Origin: Terriglobia bacterium
Lineage (GTDB): Bacteria > Acidobacteriota > Terriglobia > Bryobacterales > Bryobacteraceae
Length of the DNA: 64,000 nucleotides
Reading direction: 5' to 3'
Assembly (NCBI GenBank): GCA_020073305.1
Contig: JAIQFK010000004.1
Location: forward strand, 62,001-126,000
The notes below the pieces were generated by a model. That model was not told where the DNA came from and made no database searches. It saw only the letters and a list, made by a program, of their open reading frames with translations. Made by a program: the position numbers and the translations under genes. Numbering within the stretch: the first letter of the stretch is position 1; each line of letters starts with the position of its first letter. Of the stretch, positions 23,454-31,669 are shown one piece after another.

Positions 23454-25895
23454 TTACTCGTCGCGAAGCGCGACGGCAGGCTGGATCCGCACGGCACGCA
23501 GCGATGGGAGAAGGGATGCGCACAGCGCCACCAGACCCAACGCGGCGGCCACGACCAGGAAGACAACCGGGTCCGCTGGTTTCACATCGTAGAGAAGACT
23601 CGTCATCAGCCGCGTCAGCGCAAGCGCGGCGGCGATCCCGATGCCGAGCCCAATAGCAGCCAGTCGCAAACCCTTTCTGAGAACCGTCCCAAGGATGTCG
23701 CGTACCGTCGCGCCAAGCGCGACACGGATGCCGAACTCGCGTGTGCGCTGGGTCACGGTGTAGGTGAGGACGCCATAGATGCCGATGGCCGACAGCGCCA
23801 GTGCCAGCCCGCCGAATATCAGGCAGAGGATCATGGCCGCGCGGCGGCTCAACACGGAGGCCGAAAGCCGCTCCGGCATGGTCTTGATGTCAAACAGCGG
23901 CAACTCCGAGTCCGCTTGCAGAATCTGGCGCCGGATGGCAGTGGCCAGTTGCGGATCATCCCGATTCGTCTTCACCACCAGGTACATCGTCCTCTCGACC
24001 GACTGTTTATAGGGAACATAAGTCTGTCCAACCGGGTTCTGATTGGCGAGATCACCGGTCTTCACGATGCCTACCACTCCGACAACCGTCAACACAGGGT
24101 CGTCACTATCAATGCCGCGTTTGATCTTGCCGCCAATCGCGTCTCCTTTCGGCCAATACTTCCGGGCGAGAAACTGGTCGATGATCGCGACCTTCAGTGA
24201 CTTGTCGGCGTCGCTCTCGTCAAAAACCCTTCCCTGCAACAGCGGAATTCCCATGGTGTGGAAGTAGCCGGAGTCCACTGTGTTCCAGGCGGGCACCGGC
24301 GGATTCTCGCCGGGCGCGAGATTGTGGCCCACAACCGTCATCACGCTGGCGTTCTGGCTATTGCTGAAGGGCAGAAACGTGGTAGCTCCAGCCGCGGTGA
24401 CGCCGGGAAGGGACCGAATGCTCTCCAGCAGCGCGGCTTCGAGATTGCGGACGCGCGCGTCATCTTTGTAGCGCGCTTCGGGCAGGGAGAATTGCGCCGT
24501 GAACACATTCTGCGGCTGAAACCCTGGACGGACGGAGAGCAGTCTCGCGAAGCTCACCGTCAGCAGGCCGGAGCCGATCAGAAGAATGAAGGCCAGTGAC
24601 ACTTGACAGACCACTAGAGCCGACCGGGTCCACACCGCTCGGCGCTCCAAAGTGCCGGTCCTTCCCGACTGCCGGAAGATATCGTTCAGATCGCGCCGGT
24701 AGAGCTGAAACACCGGAACACTGCCAAATATCAGTCCTGTCAGCACCGCTGCCGCGGCGGTAACCGCCAGTACGACGCCGTCGATGTGCAGGTCGTTGCC
24801 ACGAGGCAGATCCTTGGCCCCAAGGTATGCGAGCAGGCGAATACCGGCGAAACCGACCAGGAGCCCAAGGGATCCGCCGAGCACCGCGACCGTAACGCTC
24901 TCGGTCAGGAGCTGGCGCGCCAGGCGCCATCGGCCCGCGCCCAGGCTGAAGCGGATTGCCATTTCCTTCATCCGAATGCTCGACCGAACCAGCATCAGGT
25001 TCGCGACATTCACGCACCCGATAAGCAGCACCAGCCCAACCGCGGCCTGCAGCAGGTAGAGGATCGCGCGGATCTCCTTCACCAGCTCGTCCTTCAACCC
25101 CACCACTCTCGAGCAGAATCCGGCGTCCTCGAGCAGCTTGCGGAACTTCGGGAACCGCTCGATGTTGTGTTTGTTCAGGATATCGATGCGCCGCTGCACT
25201 TGAGCTACCGTCACGCCCGGCTTCAATCTCGCCACCATTCCCCAGTTGTTGTTGTGGCGCGCATCATCCGTAGTCTGCCGTGGCTCAAAGGCGAAAGGAA
25301 CCCAGACCTTGGTCTCGGTTCCCAGGCTCTGCACTTGGAAGGTTTCCGGCATCACGCCGACAATCCGGTACTGCACACCGCTCAACCGGATGTCCTTGCC
25401 AAGCACGTTCGGCTCACGGGCGAACATGTCTTTCCAAAGCCCATAACTCAGAATGGCGAATTTGTCGTTGCCGAATTTCGCGTCGTCTTCCGTGAAAGCG
25501 CGGCCGAGCATCGGCGAAGCCCGCAAAACCCGGAAAAATGATGGCGTGACGTAATCGCCATCAATGCGCAAGGGCGAGCCCACCGCGCCCACCTCGTAGC
25601 CCCGGTTCCCGACCAAAGCCACGGAGTCGAATACATCCGTCATCTGCTTGCGATCGATATAGTCGGGAACTCCGTTAGCCCCGTACTCCGCAACGCCAAC
25701 GCCAGGGTAGAGGTTGTAGATCGAAACCAGGCGGTCCGGCTCGGCGAATGGCAGCGGATCAAGCACCACGGCATGCAAGACGGTGAAGATTGCCGTATTC
25801 GCGCCAATGCACAGCGCCAGAGTGGCTAGGGCAGTGAGCGTGAACGCTTTCTCCTTCAACAGCAGTTTGATTCCGAACCGCAGATCCTGGAACAT
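23454..25895 (-). CDS. ADOP-family (acidobacterial duplicated orphan) MacB/FtsX-type permease
   Basis: The protein has 813 residues. It has the MacB_PCD/FtsX/MacB_PCD/FtsX plan: an N-terminal helix (FTLTALATLALCIGANTAIFTVLHAVVL), a periplasmic domain, three helices near residues 270-420, a second periplasmic domain and three C-terminal helices ending in the invariant LRAVRIQPAVALRDE. This duplicated single-chain layout without an adjacent ATPase is typical of the large ADOP family of Acidobacteriota. Substrate is unknown. The start at 25895 is fixed by an AGGAGG Shine-Dalgarno five bases upstream; the frame is open further upstream but not convincingly coding. It is convergent with csm5 and divergent from msrA. 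Confidence 0.92.
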   Translation of the reverse strand: MFQDLRFGIKLLLKEKAFTLTALATLALCIGANTAIFTVLHAVVLDPLPFAEPDRLVSIYNLYPGVGVAEYGANGVPDYIDRKQMTDVFDSVALVGNRGYEVGAVGSPLRIDGDYVTPSFFRVLRASPMLGRAFTEDDAKFGNDKFAILSYGLWKDMFAREPNVLGKDIRLSGVQYRIVGVMPETFQVQSLGTETKVWVPFAFEPRQTTDDARHNNNWGMVARLKPGVTVAQVQRRIDILNKHNIERFPKFRKLLEDAGFCSRVVGLKDELVKEIRAILYLLQAAVGLVLLIGCVNVANLMLVRSSIRMKEMAIRFSLGAGRWRLARQLLTESVTVAVLGGSLGLLVGFAGIRLLAYLGAKDLPRGNDLHIDGVVLAVTAAAAVLTGLIFGSVPVFQLYRRDLNDIFRQSGRTGTLERRAVWTRSALVVCQVSLAFILLIGSGLLTVSFARLLSVRPGFQPQNVFTAQFSLPEARYKDDARVRNLEAALLESIRSLPGVTAAGATTFLPFSNSQNASVMTVVGHNLAPGENPPVPAWNTVDSGYFHTMGIPLLQGRVFDESDADKSLKVAIIDQFLARKYWPKGDAIGGKIKRGIDSDDPVLTVVGVVGIVKTGDLANQNPVGQTYVPYKQSVERTMYLVVKTNRDDPQLATAIRRQILQADSELPLFDIKTMPERLSASVLSRRAAMILCLIFGGLALALSAIGIYGVLTYTVTQRTREFGIRVALGATVRDILGTVLRKGLRLAAIGLGIGIAAALALTRLMTSLLYDVKPADPVVFLVVAAALGLVALCASLLPSLRAVRIQPAVALRDE

Positions 25896-25982
25896 AGGCC
25901 TCCTGACCGGATTCGTCCTATGTAAAGGAATACGCGCCAGCCCGCGCGTCGTTCGCAAAATTTGTCGTATCTTAGAGCAATC

Positions 25983-26528
25983 ATGCCCGAATCCGAAACC
26001 GCAGTCTTAGGGGGCGGCTGCTTCTGGTGCCTGGAAGCCGTCTATGCCCAGATGGAGGGCGTCCTGTCGGTCGAATCCGGCTACATGGGCGGCAAAACGA
26101 AAGAGCCAACGTACCACGACGTGTGTAGTGGCGCTACCGGGCACGTCGAGGTGGTGCGAGTGACCTTCGACCCGGCCGTCACCTCTTATCGCGATATCCT
26201 CGAAGTCTTCTTCACGATTCATGACCCGACCACGCGAGACCGGCAGGGCAACGACGCCGGCACGCAGTACCGTTCGGTCGTCTTTTACAATGGTGACGAG
26301 CAGCGGTCGACCGCGGAGCAGGTTATTCGTGAACTGGACGCGGCCCGGATCTGGGACGCTCCAATCGTCACGGAGGTTCGGCCTGCTTCCACCTTCTATC
26401 GCGCCGAGGAGTATCACCAGAACTACTTTCGTGACAATTCCCACCAGCCCTATTGCACCTTCGTGGTCGAGCCCAAAGTTCGGAAGTTCCGCGAGAAGTT
26501 CGCCCACAAGCTGAGTCACAGCGCCTGA
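25983..26528 (+). CDS. msrA: Peptide methionine sulfoxide reductase MsrA
   Basis: This 181-residue repair enzyme reduces methionine-S-sulfoxide in proteins. The catalytic motif GGCFWC (C13 nucleophile, C16) is at the N-terminus, followed by VESGYMGG, THHDVCSGATGHVEVV-type sequence (YHDVCSGATGHVEVV), FFTIHDPTTRDRQGNDAGTQYRS and the YHQNYF motif. Length and motif order are standard. The start at 25983 places GGGCFWC at the expected distance from the N-terminus. It is a single gene read away from the ADOP permease, ahead of a redox-signalling cassette. Confidence 0.97.
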   Translation: MPESETAVLGGGCFWCLEAVYAQMEGVLSVESGYMGGKTKEPTYHDVCSGATGHVEVVRVTFDPAVTSYRDILEVFFTIHDPTTRDRQGNDAGTQYRSVVFYNGDEQRSTAEQVIRELDAARIWDAPIVTEVRPASTFYRAEEYHQNYFRDNSHQPYCTFVVEPKVRKFREKFAHKLSHSA

Positions 26529-26621
26529 ATGGAGAATCCGCGCCGCGGTCCCAGACCGTTGCATCCTTTGCGGTCGTCGCGGCATCATAACTGTTTCGTC
26601 GCCTAGGAGTGCTTCCAATCG

Positions 26622-28286
26622 ATGGCCAAGCCCGTGCTGTTGACCGTGGATGATGACCCCGAGGTATTGCGCGCCATCGAACGCGATCTCCGGCGCCAGT
26701 ACGCCGACCGTTATCGTGTGTTGCGCGCCGATTCCGGCGAGACCGCGCTCGAAACCTTGCGCCAGTTGAAAACGCGCAGCGATCCGGTCGCGTTGCTTCT
26801 GGCCGATCAGCGCATGCCCCAAATGGATGGCGTCGGTTTCCTGAGCGAGGCCTTGAACCTGTACCCGGACGCTAAGCGGGCGTTGCTCACCGCTTATGCC
26901 GATACCGACGCGGCCATCCGGGCCATCAATGACGTCAAGATCCATCACTACCTTCTGAAGCCCTGGGATCCGCCCGAAGAGCAGCTCTATCCGGTGATCG
27001 ACGACCTTTTGGACGACTGGTTGTCTACCTACCGACCGCCGTTCGAGGGCCTGCGCGTGCTGGGCAACCGCTGGTCGCCCAAATCTTACGAGATTCGCGA
27101 ATTCCTGGCGCGCAATCAGATTCCCTATCAGTGGCTGGATATCGAGTCGTCGGACCCGGAGATCCGCCGGCTCGCCGAATCGCTGGGCGAAGAGGCATCT
27201 CACTTGCCGCTGGTCCTGTTTCCCGACGGCACCCGCGTTTCAGCGCCGACGAATACCGAGATTGCCGGCCGGATTGGCTTGCGCATGCGAGCCGAGATGC
27301 CGTTCTACGATCTGGTGATCGTGGGAGGAGGGCCGGCCGGGCTCGCGGCAGGTGTTTACGGCGCTTCCGAAGGGCTAAAAACGGTGATCATCGAGAGCCA
27401 GGCTCCCGGCGGCCAAGCCGGCATGAGTTCGCGCATCGAAAATTACCTGGGGTTCCCCTCCGGCCTGAGCGGCGGCGACCTGGCTCGTAGGGCGGTGGCC
27501 CAGGCCCGGCGGTTCGGCGTGGAGATTCTCGCTCCGCAGAAGGCGGTCGGCCTGCGCATCGAAGGCCCTTATCGATTCGTGAAACTTGCCGACGGCAGCG
27601 AGATTTCCTGCCACGCGCTTCTGATTGCCACCGGGGTGCAATGGCGAAGTCTGGATATTCCCGGCGTGGAACGCCTGCAAGGAGCGGGTGTGTATTACGG
27701 TGCGGGTCCGGCAGAGGCGATTTCCTGCAAAGACGAAAACGTGTATATCGTCGGCGGCGCGAACTCCGCCGGCCAGGCCGCCATGTACTTTTCCAAATAC
27801 GCGCGGCGCGTCGTCATGCTCGTGCGCAGCGATTCGCTTGCCAGCTCCATGTCGCAGTACCTGATTGACCAGATCAAGAACACCCCCAACATTCAGGTCG
27901 AACCCCATACCCAAGTCGTCGAAGCGCACGGCCAGGAGCGGCTGGAGGCCATCTCCATCCAATGCGGTGACAGCGGGCAGGTGGAGCGGGTTCCAGCCAG
28001 CTCGCTGTTCATTTTTATCGGCGCAGTGCCGCGGACCGACTGGCTCGACGGGATCATCGAGCGCGACGAGCGCGGCTTCATCCTGTCCGGATCGCTGCTG
28101 GTGCGCGAGGGCAAGCGGCCTAAAAGCTGGACCCTCGATCGTGATCCGGGGTTGCTCGAAACCAGTGTGCCCGGAGTGTTCGTAGTCGGCGACGTGCGCC
28201 TGGGATCCGTGAAACGCGTGGCATCGGGCGTTGGCGAAGGTTCCATCGCCGTCCAGTTCATCCATCAGTATCTGGCAAAGGTATGA
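26622..28286 (+). CDS. Response-regulator receiver / glutaredoxin-like / thioredoxin-reductase-like fusion
   Basis: The protein has 554 residues and three domains. Residues 1-130 are a receiver with acidic D10-D12, phospho-acceptor D62 (LLADQRMPQMDG) and the lysine in LLKPWDPP. Residues 140-220 look like a glutaredoxin fold (RVLGNRWSPKSYEIREFL) in which CPxC is replaced by SPKS. Residues 228-554 are a FAD/NAD(P) oxidoreductase (LVIVGGGPAGLAAGVYGA, VYIVGGANSAGQAAM, GVFVVGDVR) of the thioredoxin reductase family in which the CxxC centre reads GAGP. Both thiol centres are thus missing, which suggests a redox or NAD(P)H-sensing output rather than thiol reduction (inference). It overlaps the kinase gene by 4 bases. 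Shine-Dalgarno: TAGGAGTG. Confidence 0.88.
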   Translation: MAKPVLLTVDDDPEVLRAIERDLRRQYADRYRVLRADSGETALETLRQLKTRSDPVALLLADQRMPQMDGVGFLSEALNLYPDAKRALLTAYADTDAAIRAINDVKIHHYLLKPWDPPEEQLYPVIDDLLDDWLSTYRPPFEGLRVLGNRWSPKSYEIREFLARNQIPYQWLDIESSDPEIRRLAESLGEEASHLPLVLFPDGTRVSAPTNTEIAGRIGLRMRAEMPFYDLVIVGGGPAGLAAGVYGASEGLKTVIIESQAPGGQAGMSSRIENYLGFPSGLSGGDLARRAVAQARRFGVEILAPQKAVGLRIEGPYRFVKLADGSEISCHALLIATGVQWRSLDIPGVERLQGAGVYYGAGPAEAISCKDENVYIVGGANSAGQAAMYFSKYARRVVMLVRSDSLASSMSQYLIDQIKNTPNIQVEPHTQVVEAHGQERLEAISIQCGDSGQVERVPASSLFIFIGAVPRTDWLDGIIERDERGFILSGSLLVREGKRPKSWTLDRDPGLLETSVPGVFVVGDVRLGSVKRVASGVGEGSIAVQFIHQYLAKV

Positions 28287-29686
28287 GCCTGCTCGAAGAT
28301 CTTCGCAAGATCAGCACCTTTGCCGGCCTGCCCGAGGACCATCTCGCATGGCTGGCGGAGCAGGGCCATGAGGTCCGCCTGGCGCCGGGTGAAGTTCTCA
28401 CGCGCGTTGGAGACCCCGCCGACCGGATGTTCGTCATCCTGGAAGGCGAGATGCAGTTTCGCCGGGATAGTTCATTCGTGTCTACCGCCCGTGCCGGAGC
28501 CGTGAGTGGTCTGCTCCCGTTTTCGCGCATGACGCACTTCCCCGTGACCGGTGAGGCGGTGACGGCGGCGCGCGTCGCCTGGTTCAGCTCCAGTATCTTC
28601 CCCGAGATGTGCCAGCGGATGCCGCCTCTGATCGGCCGCCTGGTCGCGCTGCTCACCGACCGCGTCCGCGAAGTGACCCGAATGGATGAACAGCGCGAAA
28701 AGCTGGCGTCCCTCGGAAAGCTGTCGGCTGGGCTCGCGCACGAGCTGAACAATCCGGCGGCGGCGGCCAGGCGAGCTGCGGCCGGACTGGGCAATCTCCT
28801 GACAGCCGCCCGGGAAAACAACCTCCGGCTCAATCAATTTGCCCTCACTTCGCAGCAGCGCGAATACATTGCCCGATTCGAGCGCGATACCGGCCATCGG
28901 GCGTTCGAGGCGCCCGTGTCGATCGCCGCGCTTGAGCAGAGCGATCGCGAAGAAAAGCTGGGCGCCTGGCTGGAAGCGCACCAGGTCCATGACGGGTGGA
29001 AGATTGCTCCGGTATTTGTCGAGGCCGGTATCGACAACCGCGAGATGGACTCGCTCGTCGAACACATTGGCCTGGAGCCGCTGGGCGAAGTCCTCGGGCG
29101 CGTGGCGGCTCTGCTCACCGCCGCCGCTCTGGTCCGCGAGATCGAGCATAGCACCGCGCGTATTTCCGATCTGGTCAAGGCCATCAAAGAATATTCCTAC
29201 ATGGATCAGGCGCCGGAACAGGAAGTCGATCTCCACAGCGGCCTGGATAACACGCTCACGATCATGGGCCACAAAATCAAGAGAGGTAGCGTGGTAGTCC
29301 GGCGTGAATACGACCGCTCGCTGCCCCGAATCTGCGCGTGGGGTAGCGAACTCAACCAGGTGTGGACCAACCTGATCGATAACGCCGTGGACGCCATGAA
29401 CGCCAATGGCGCCGGATCCGCAAAACAGTTGACGGTGCGCACCGCGCGTGATCCCATGGGCGTGCTGGTCGAAATTGCGGACACGGGCCCGGGCATTCCC
29501 AAGGAGATGCAAGGCAGGATTTACGATCCGTTTTTCACCACCAAACCGGTAGGCGAGGGCACCGGCCTCGGCCTGGATGCGGTGTCACGAATTGTGCGCA
29601 AGCATCGCGGCGACATCCGCCTGGATTCGAAACCGGGAGATACCCGCTTCCAGGTTCGCCTGCCCCTCAGCAGGCCTCACCAGTAA
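28283..29686 (+). CDS. Cyclic-nucleotide-binding-domain sensor histidine kinase
   Basis: The protein has 467 residues. Residues 1-125 match a cNMP-binding (Crp-like) fold (PGEVLTRVGDPADRMFVILEGEMQF). A coiled segment leads to the HisKA helix with the phospho-acceptor H153 (KLSAGLAHELNNPAAAARRA). The catalytic domain has the N box (NQVWTNLIDNAVDAMNANG), G1 (DTGPGIP), F (YDPFFTTKPVGEG) and G2 (GTGLGLD). No transmembrane helix is present, so it is cytoplasmic. It overlaps the receiver/oxidoreductase gene (ATGA), which is its obvious partner. Ligand unknown. The small zinc-finger gene follows 10 bases downstream. Confidence 0.92.
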   Translation: MSLLEDLRKISTFAGLPEDHLAWLAEQGHEVRLAPGEVLTRVGDPADRMFVILEGEMQFRRDSSFVSTARAGAVSGLLPFSRMTHFPVTGEAVTAARVAWFSSSIFPEMCQRMPPLIGRLVALLTDRVREVTRMDEQREKLASLGKLSAGLAHELNNPAAAARRAAAGLGNLLTAARENNLRLNQFALTSQQREYIARFERDTGHRAFEAPVSIAALEQSDREEKLGAWLEAHQVHDGWKIAPVFVEAGIDNREMDSLVEHIGLEPLGEVLGRVAALLTAAALVREIEHSTARISDLVKAIKEYSYMDQAPEQEVDLHSGLDNTLTIMGHKIKRGSVVVRREYDRSLPRICAWGSELNQVWTNLIDNAVDAMNANGAGSAKQLTVRTARDPMGVLVEIADTGPGIPKEMQGRIYDPFFTTKPVGEGTGLGLDAVSRIVRKHRGDIRLDSKPGDTRFQVRLPLSRPHQ

Positions 29687-29696
29687 GGAGCACACA

Positions 29697-29957
29697 ATGG
29701 CAGAGATTTGCACACATCTGGATCAGGTGCACAATGTGAAAGCTAAGACTCGCGGCTGCGAAGAGTGCCTGAAGATGGGGGACGTCTGGGTGCATCTGCG
29801 GCTTTGCCTCACCTGCGGCCACGTGGGCTGCTGCGATTCGTCCAAAAACAAACACGCAACCAAGCATTTTCACGCGACTCAACATCCTATTGTCCGATCC
29901 ATCGAACCCGGCGAAGACTGGCGCTGGTGTTACATCGATGAAGTTCTGATGGAGTAG
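29697..29957 (+). CDS. UBP-type zinc finger protein
   Basis: This 86-residue single-domain protein matches the ZnF-UBP fold: CTHLDQVHNVKAKTRGCEECLKMGDVWVHLRLCLTCGHVGCCDSSKNKHATKHF split by eye into zinc ligands C4/H6, C21/C24, C37/C40 and the H50s group, then HPIVRSIEPGEDWRWCYID. In eukaryotes this fold binds the free C-terminus of ubiquitin; bacteria lack ubiquitin, so the target is another peptide or is unknown. The gene begins with an AAGGAG Shine-Dalgarno, 10 bases after the kinase stop. Together with the two preceding genes it forms a three-gene cassette seen in several bacterial phyla as far as I recall. Confidence 0.9.
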   Translation: MAEICTHLDQVHNVKAKTRGCEECLKMGDVWVHLRLCLTCGHVGCCDSSKNKHATKHFHATQHPIVRSIEPGEDWRWCYIDEVLME

Positions 29958-29959
29958 GA

Positions 29960-30559
29960 TTATTTCTCGCCCTTGACGCTCCAGCCCGGCCTCTTCGGAG
30001 TGATCACGGCCATGTCACCGATGCTTTCCTGTTTTACCGTTCCCTGCATTTGCACTTCACGGCGGCTCAGCAGCCATAGTTCCGGAATGATCTCGCCCAC
30101 CATCTTGCCGTGACAGAAAATGCGAACGGTGGAGCTCTCCGAGACCACGATCCCCACCGCTCCCGTCACGGAACTGATATTGGCTGCCGCCAGATGACGG
30201 CTTCCCAGACCGAGAGGGATCTCGATGCCCGCTCCCACGGTATTCAGATAACGGCAGGCGGCCACGAACACCCCGGAGTTACTGACGACGAACGCTCCAT
30301 CCAGTTGGGCCAGCTCCTTGATGGTGCCCCGTAAGTTGGCGTCGTTGATGTGCCGCAACGATTCCAGATGCCTGGCGAGCGGGTCGAGGATCAGAGGGCG
30401 TGACTTCTCGAGCACCGCCTCTTCGTCGCCGAGGGTGAACAGCGTGCCGATCCGCCTGCCTTCGCGGCCCTCGCGCGCGATCTCCACCGCCAGCTCGATG
30501 ACGGCGTCCAGCACCGCGGGATCATACTCCGGGACTTGGCAGAGGATCGACTCAAACAT
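29960..30559 (-). CDS. DAC (DisA_N)-domain protein, candidate diadenylate cyclase
   Basis: The protein has 199 residues. The central part matches the diadenylate cyclase domain: QLDGAFVVSNSGVFVAACRYL contains the DGA motif, and GLGSRHLAAANISSVTGAVGIVVSES corresponds to the RHR-motif region, here RHL. Archaeal and some bacterial single-domain enzymes show related variants, so activity is plausible but unproven. No transmembrane helix is seen, unlike CdaA. The ATG at 30559 is preferred because the longer frame runs into the DUF5996 gene, whose stop is 22 bases upstream; no strong Shine-Dalgarno is visible. The two genes are likely co-transcribed. It is convergent with the zinc-finger gene, 2 bases apart. 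Confidence 0.78.
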   Translation of the reverse strand: MFESILCQVPEYDPAVLDAVIELAVEIAREGREGRRIGTLFTLGDEEAVLEKSRPLILDPLARHLESLRHINDANLRGTIKELAQLDGAFVVSNSGVFVAACRYLNTVGAGIEIPLGLGSRHLAAANISSVTGAVGIVVSESSTVRIFCHGKMVGEIIPELWLLSRREVQMQGTVKQESIGDMAVITPKRPGWSVKGEK

Positions 30560-30581
30560 GAGAGGGTAGCCGCCGTTGAGA

Positions 30582-31514
30582 TCAAGCCCGGTCCGCGGGC
30601 GTGTAGTATCGCTCCAAGGCCTGCCGGTCCCAGTTCGCGAGTTTCGCGCCCGCGGCATACGTGCTTTCCAGGAATTCCATCAGCGCGTGGCGTGGCGATT
30701 CTGCGCTGCGCATGTCGTCGTACATCAGAATGAATTCGGATAGCTGCTTGCTCCAGAATGCCGCGGCCGGACGCACGGGCTCCTCGGAGAGTCCGGCGGG
30801 CGAGGGCGCCGAATAGGCGTAGAATGCCGGTCCATCGATCCCGGCGCCAGGCCAGAATCCCGCGCTGATCACCTCATGCGAATAGGCTTCACTAGTGATG
30901 ATCCCTTTGCGCGGTGGAGCCGCACGGCCCGAGAACCGCGTGCAACAGAGGTCGAAGCTGCCCCAGAAGAAGTGAACCGGACTTGACTTGCCGATAAAGG
31001 CAGACCGGAACTCTTTCAGGACGATGTCGGTCGAAAGAAGGATCCGCCAGAATCGGTGGGCGTACTCCGGATCGTAAGAAGCATGCTTGTTGTCTTGTTC
31101 GAACGGTATCGGCTCCGCTACTTCCTGCGGTTTTGTATTGATCGTCACCTGAATGCCTAGGGAGTGCAAAGCCGCCATGAGCTTGTCGTAATAGATGGCA
31201 ACCGGCTGCGCCGAGAGGGCTAGCCAGCTCCGGGCGCCATGGCTCGTCGAAATCTCCAACTGGTGGTTCACAAAATCAAATTGGATCTCAAACGCACCGG
31301 AACCGTATGGGATGGGTGACGTACTGAGACCACCGGGGCTGACATACAGCGCCACGTTCCACCAATGGTTCACTCTTGGACTCAGCGTTAGCCGGATTTT
31401 GCCCACGATCTGGGTCCACATGTGCAGAGTCTGGTAGGTCTCCCGCCAGGCATCGAGCGGTAACGCAGGCCACGACACCTCGGCGTCAGGTTGGCTGGCG
31501 TAGACACCGGTCAT
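30582..31514 (-). CDS. DUF5996 family protein
   Basis: The protein has 310 residues. Recognisable family segments are WRETYQTLHMWTQIVGKIRL near the N-terminus, NHWWNVALYVSPGGLSTSPIPYG, FDFVNHQLEI, and the C-terminal KSSPVHFFWGSFDLCCTRFSGR, then GFWPGAGIDGPAFYAYSAP. The pattern is that of DUF5996, a family without a known function. An AAAGGAGG Shine-Dalgarno nine bases before the ATG at 31514 decides the start against the longer frame to 31535. It heads a two-gene unit with the DAC-domain gene. The 155-base region upstream contains no gene. Confidence 0.85.
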   Translation of the reverse strand: MTGVYASQPDAEVSWPALPLDAWRETYQTLHMWTQIVGKIRLTLSPRVNHWWNVALYVSPGGLSTSPIPYGSGAFEIQFDFVNHQLEISTSHGARSWLALSAQPVAIYYDKLMAALHSLGIQVTINTKPQEVAEPIPFEQDNKHASYDPEYAHRFWRILLSTDIVLKEFRSAFIGKSSPVHFFWGSFDLCCTRFSGRAAPPRKGIITSEAYSHEVISAGFWPGAGIDGPAFYAYSAPSPAGLSEEPVRPAAAFWSKQLSEFILMYDDMRSAESPRHALMEFLESTYAAGAKLANWDRQALERYYTPADRA

Positions 31515-31669
31515 GCGCGGATCCTCCTTTGGCACACCGGCCAGAAAGCGTACCCACTAACGACAGTGTGCCATAACGGGTCTGCTGGCGATACGCCGTG
31601 GGTATTTAGATTCCTGCCGGGCTCGGTTGGGTTCTACGCCGATACTCAGTGAGAAATCCGCGCTGCGGT

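Noticed and set aside
17530-26000. CRISPR array near the csm genes
   Set aside because: I looked for 25-40-base direct repeats with spacers in the gaps around the operon (17530-17734, 18272-18387, 23448-23453, 25896-25982) and found none. All other bases are coding.
28283-29686. Diguanylate or transcription-factor role for the cNMP-domain protein
   Set aside because: The C-terminal N, G1, F and G2 boxes and the H153 region identify a histidine kinase, and no helix-turn-helix is present.
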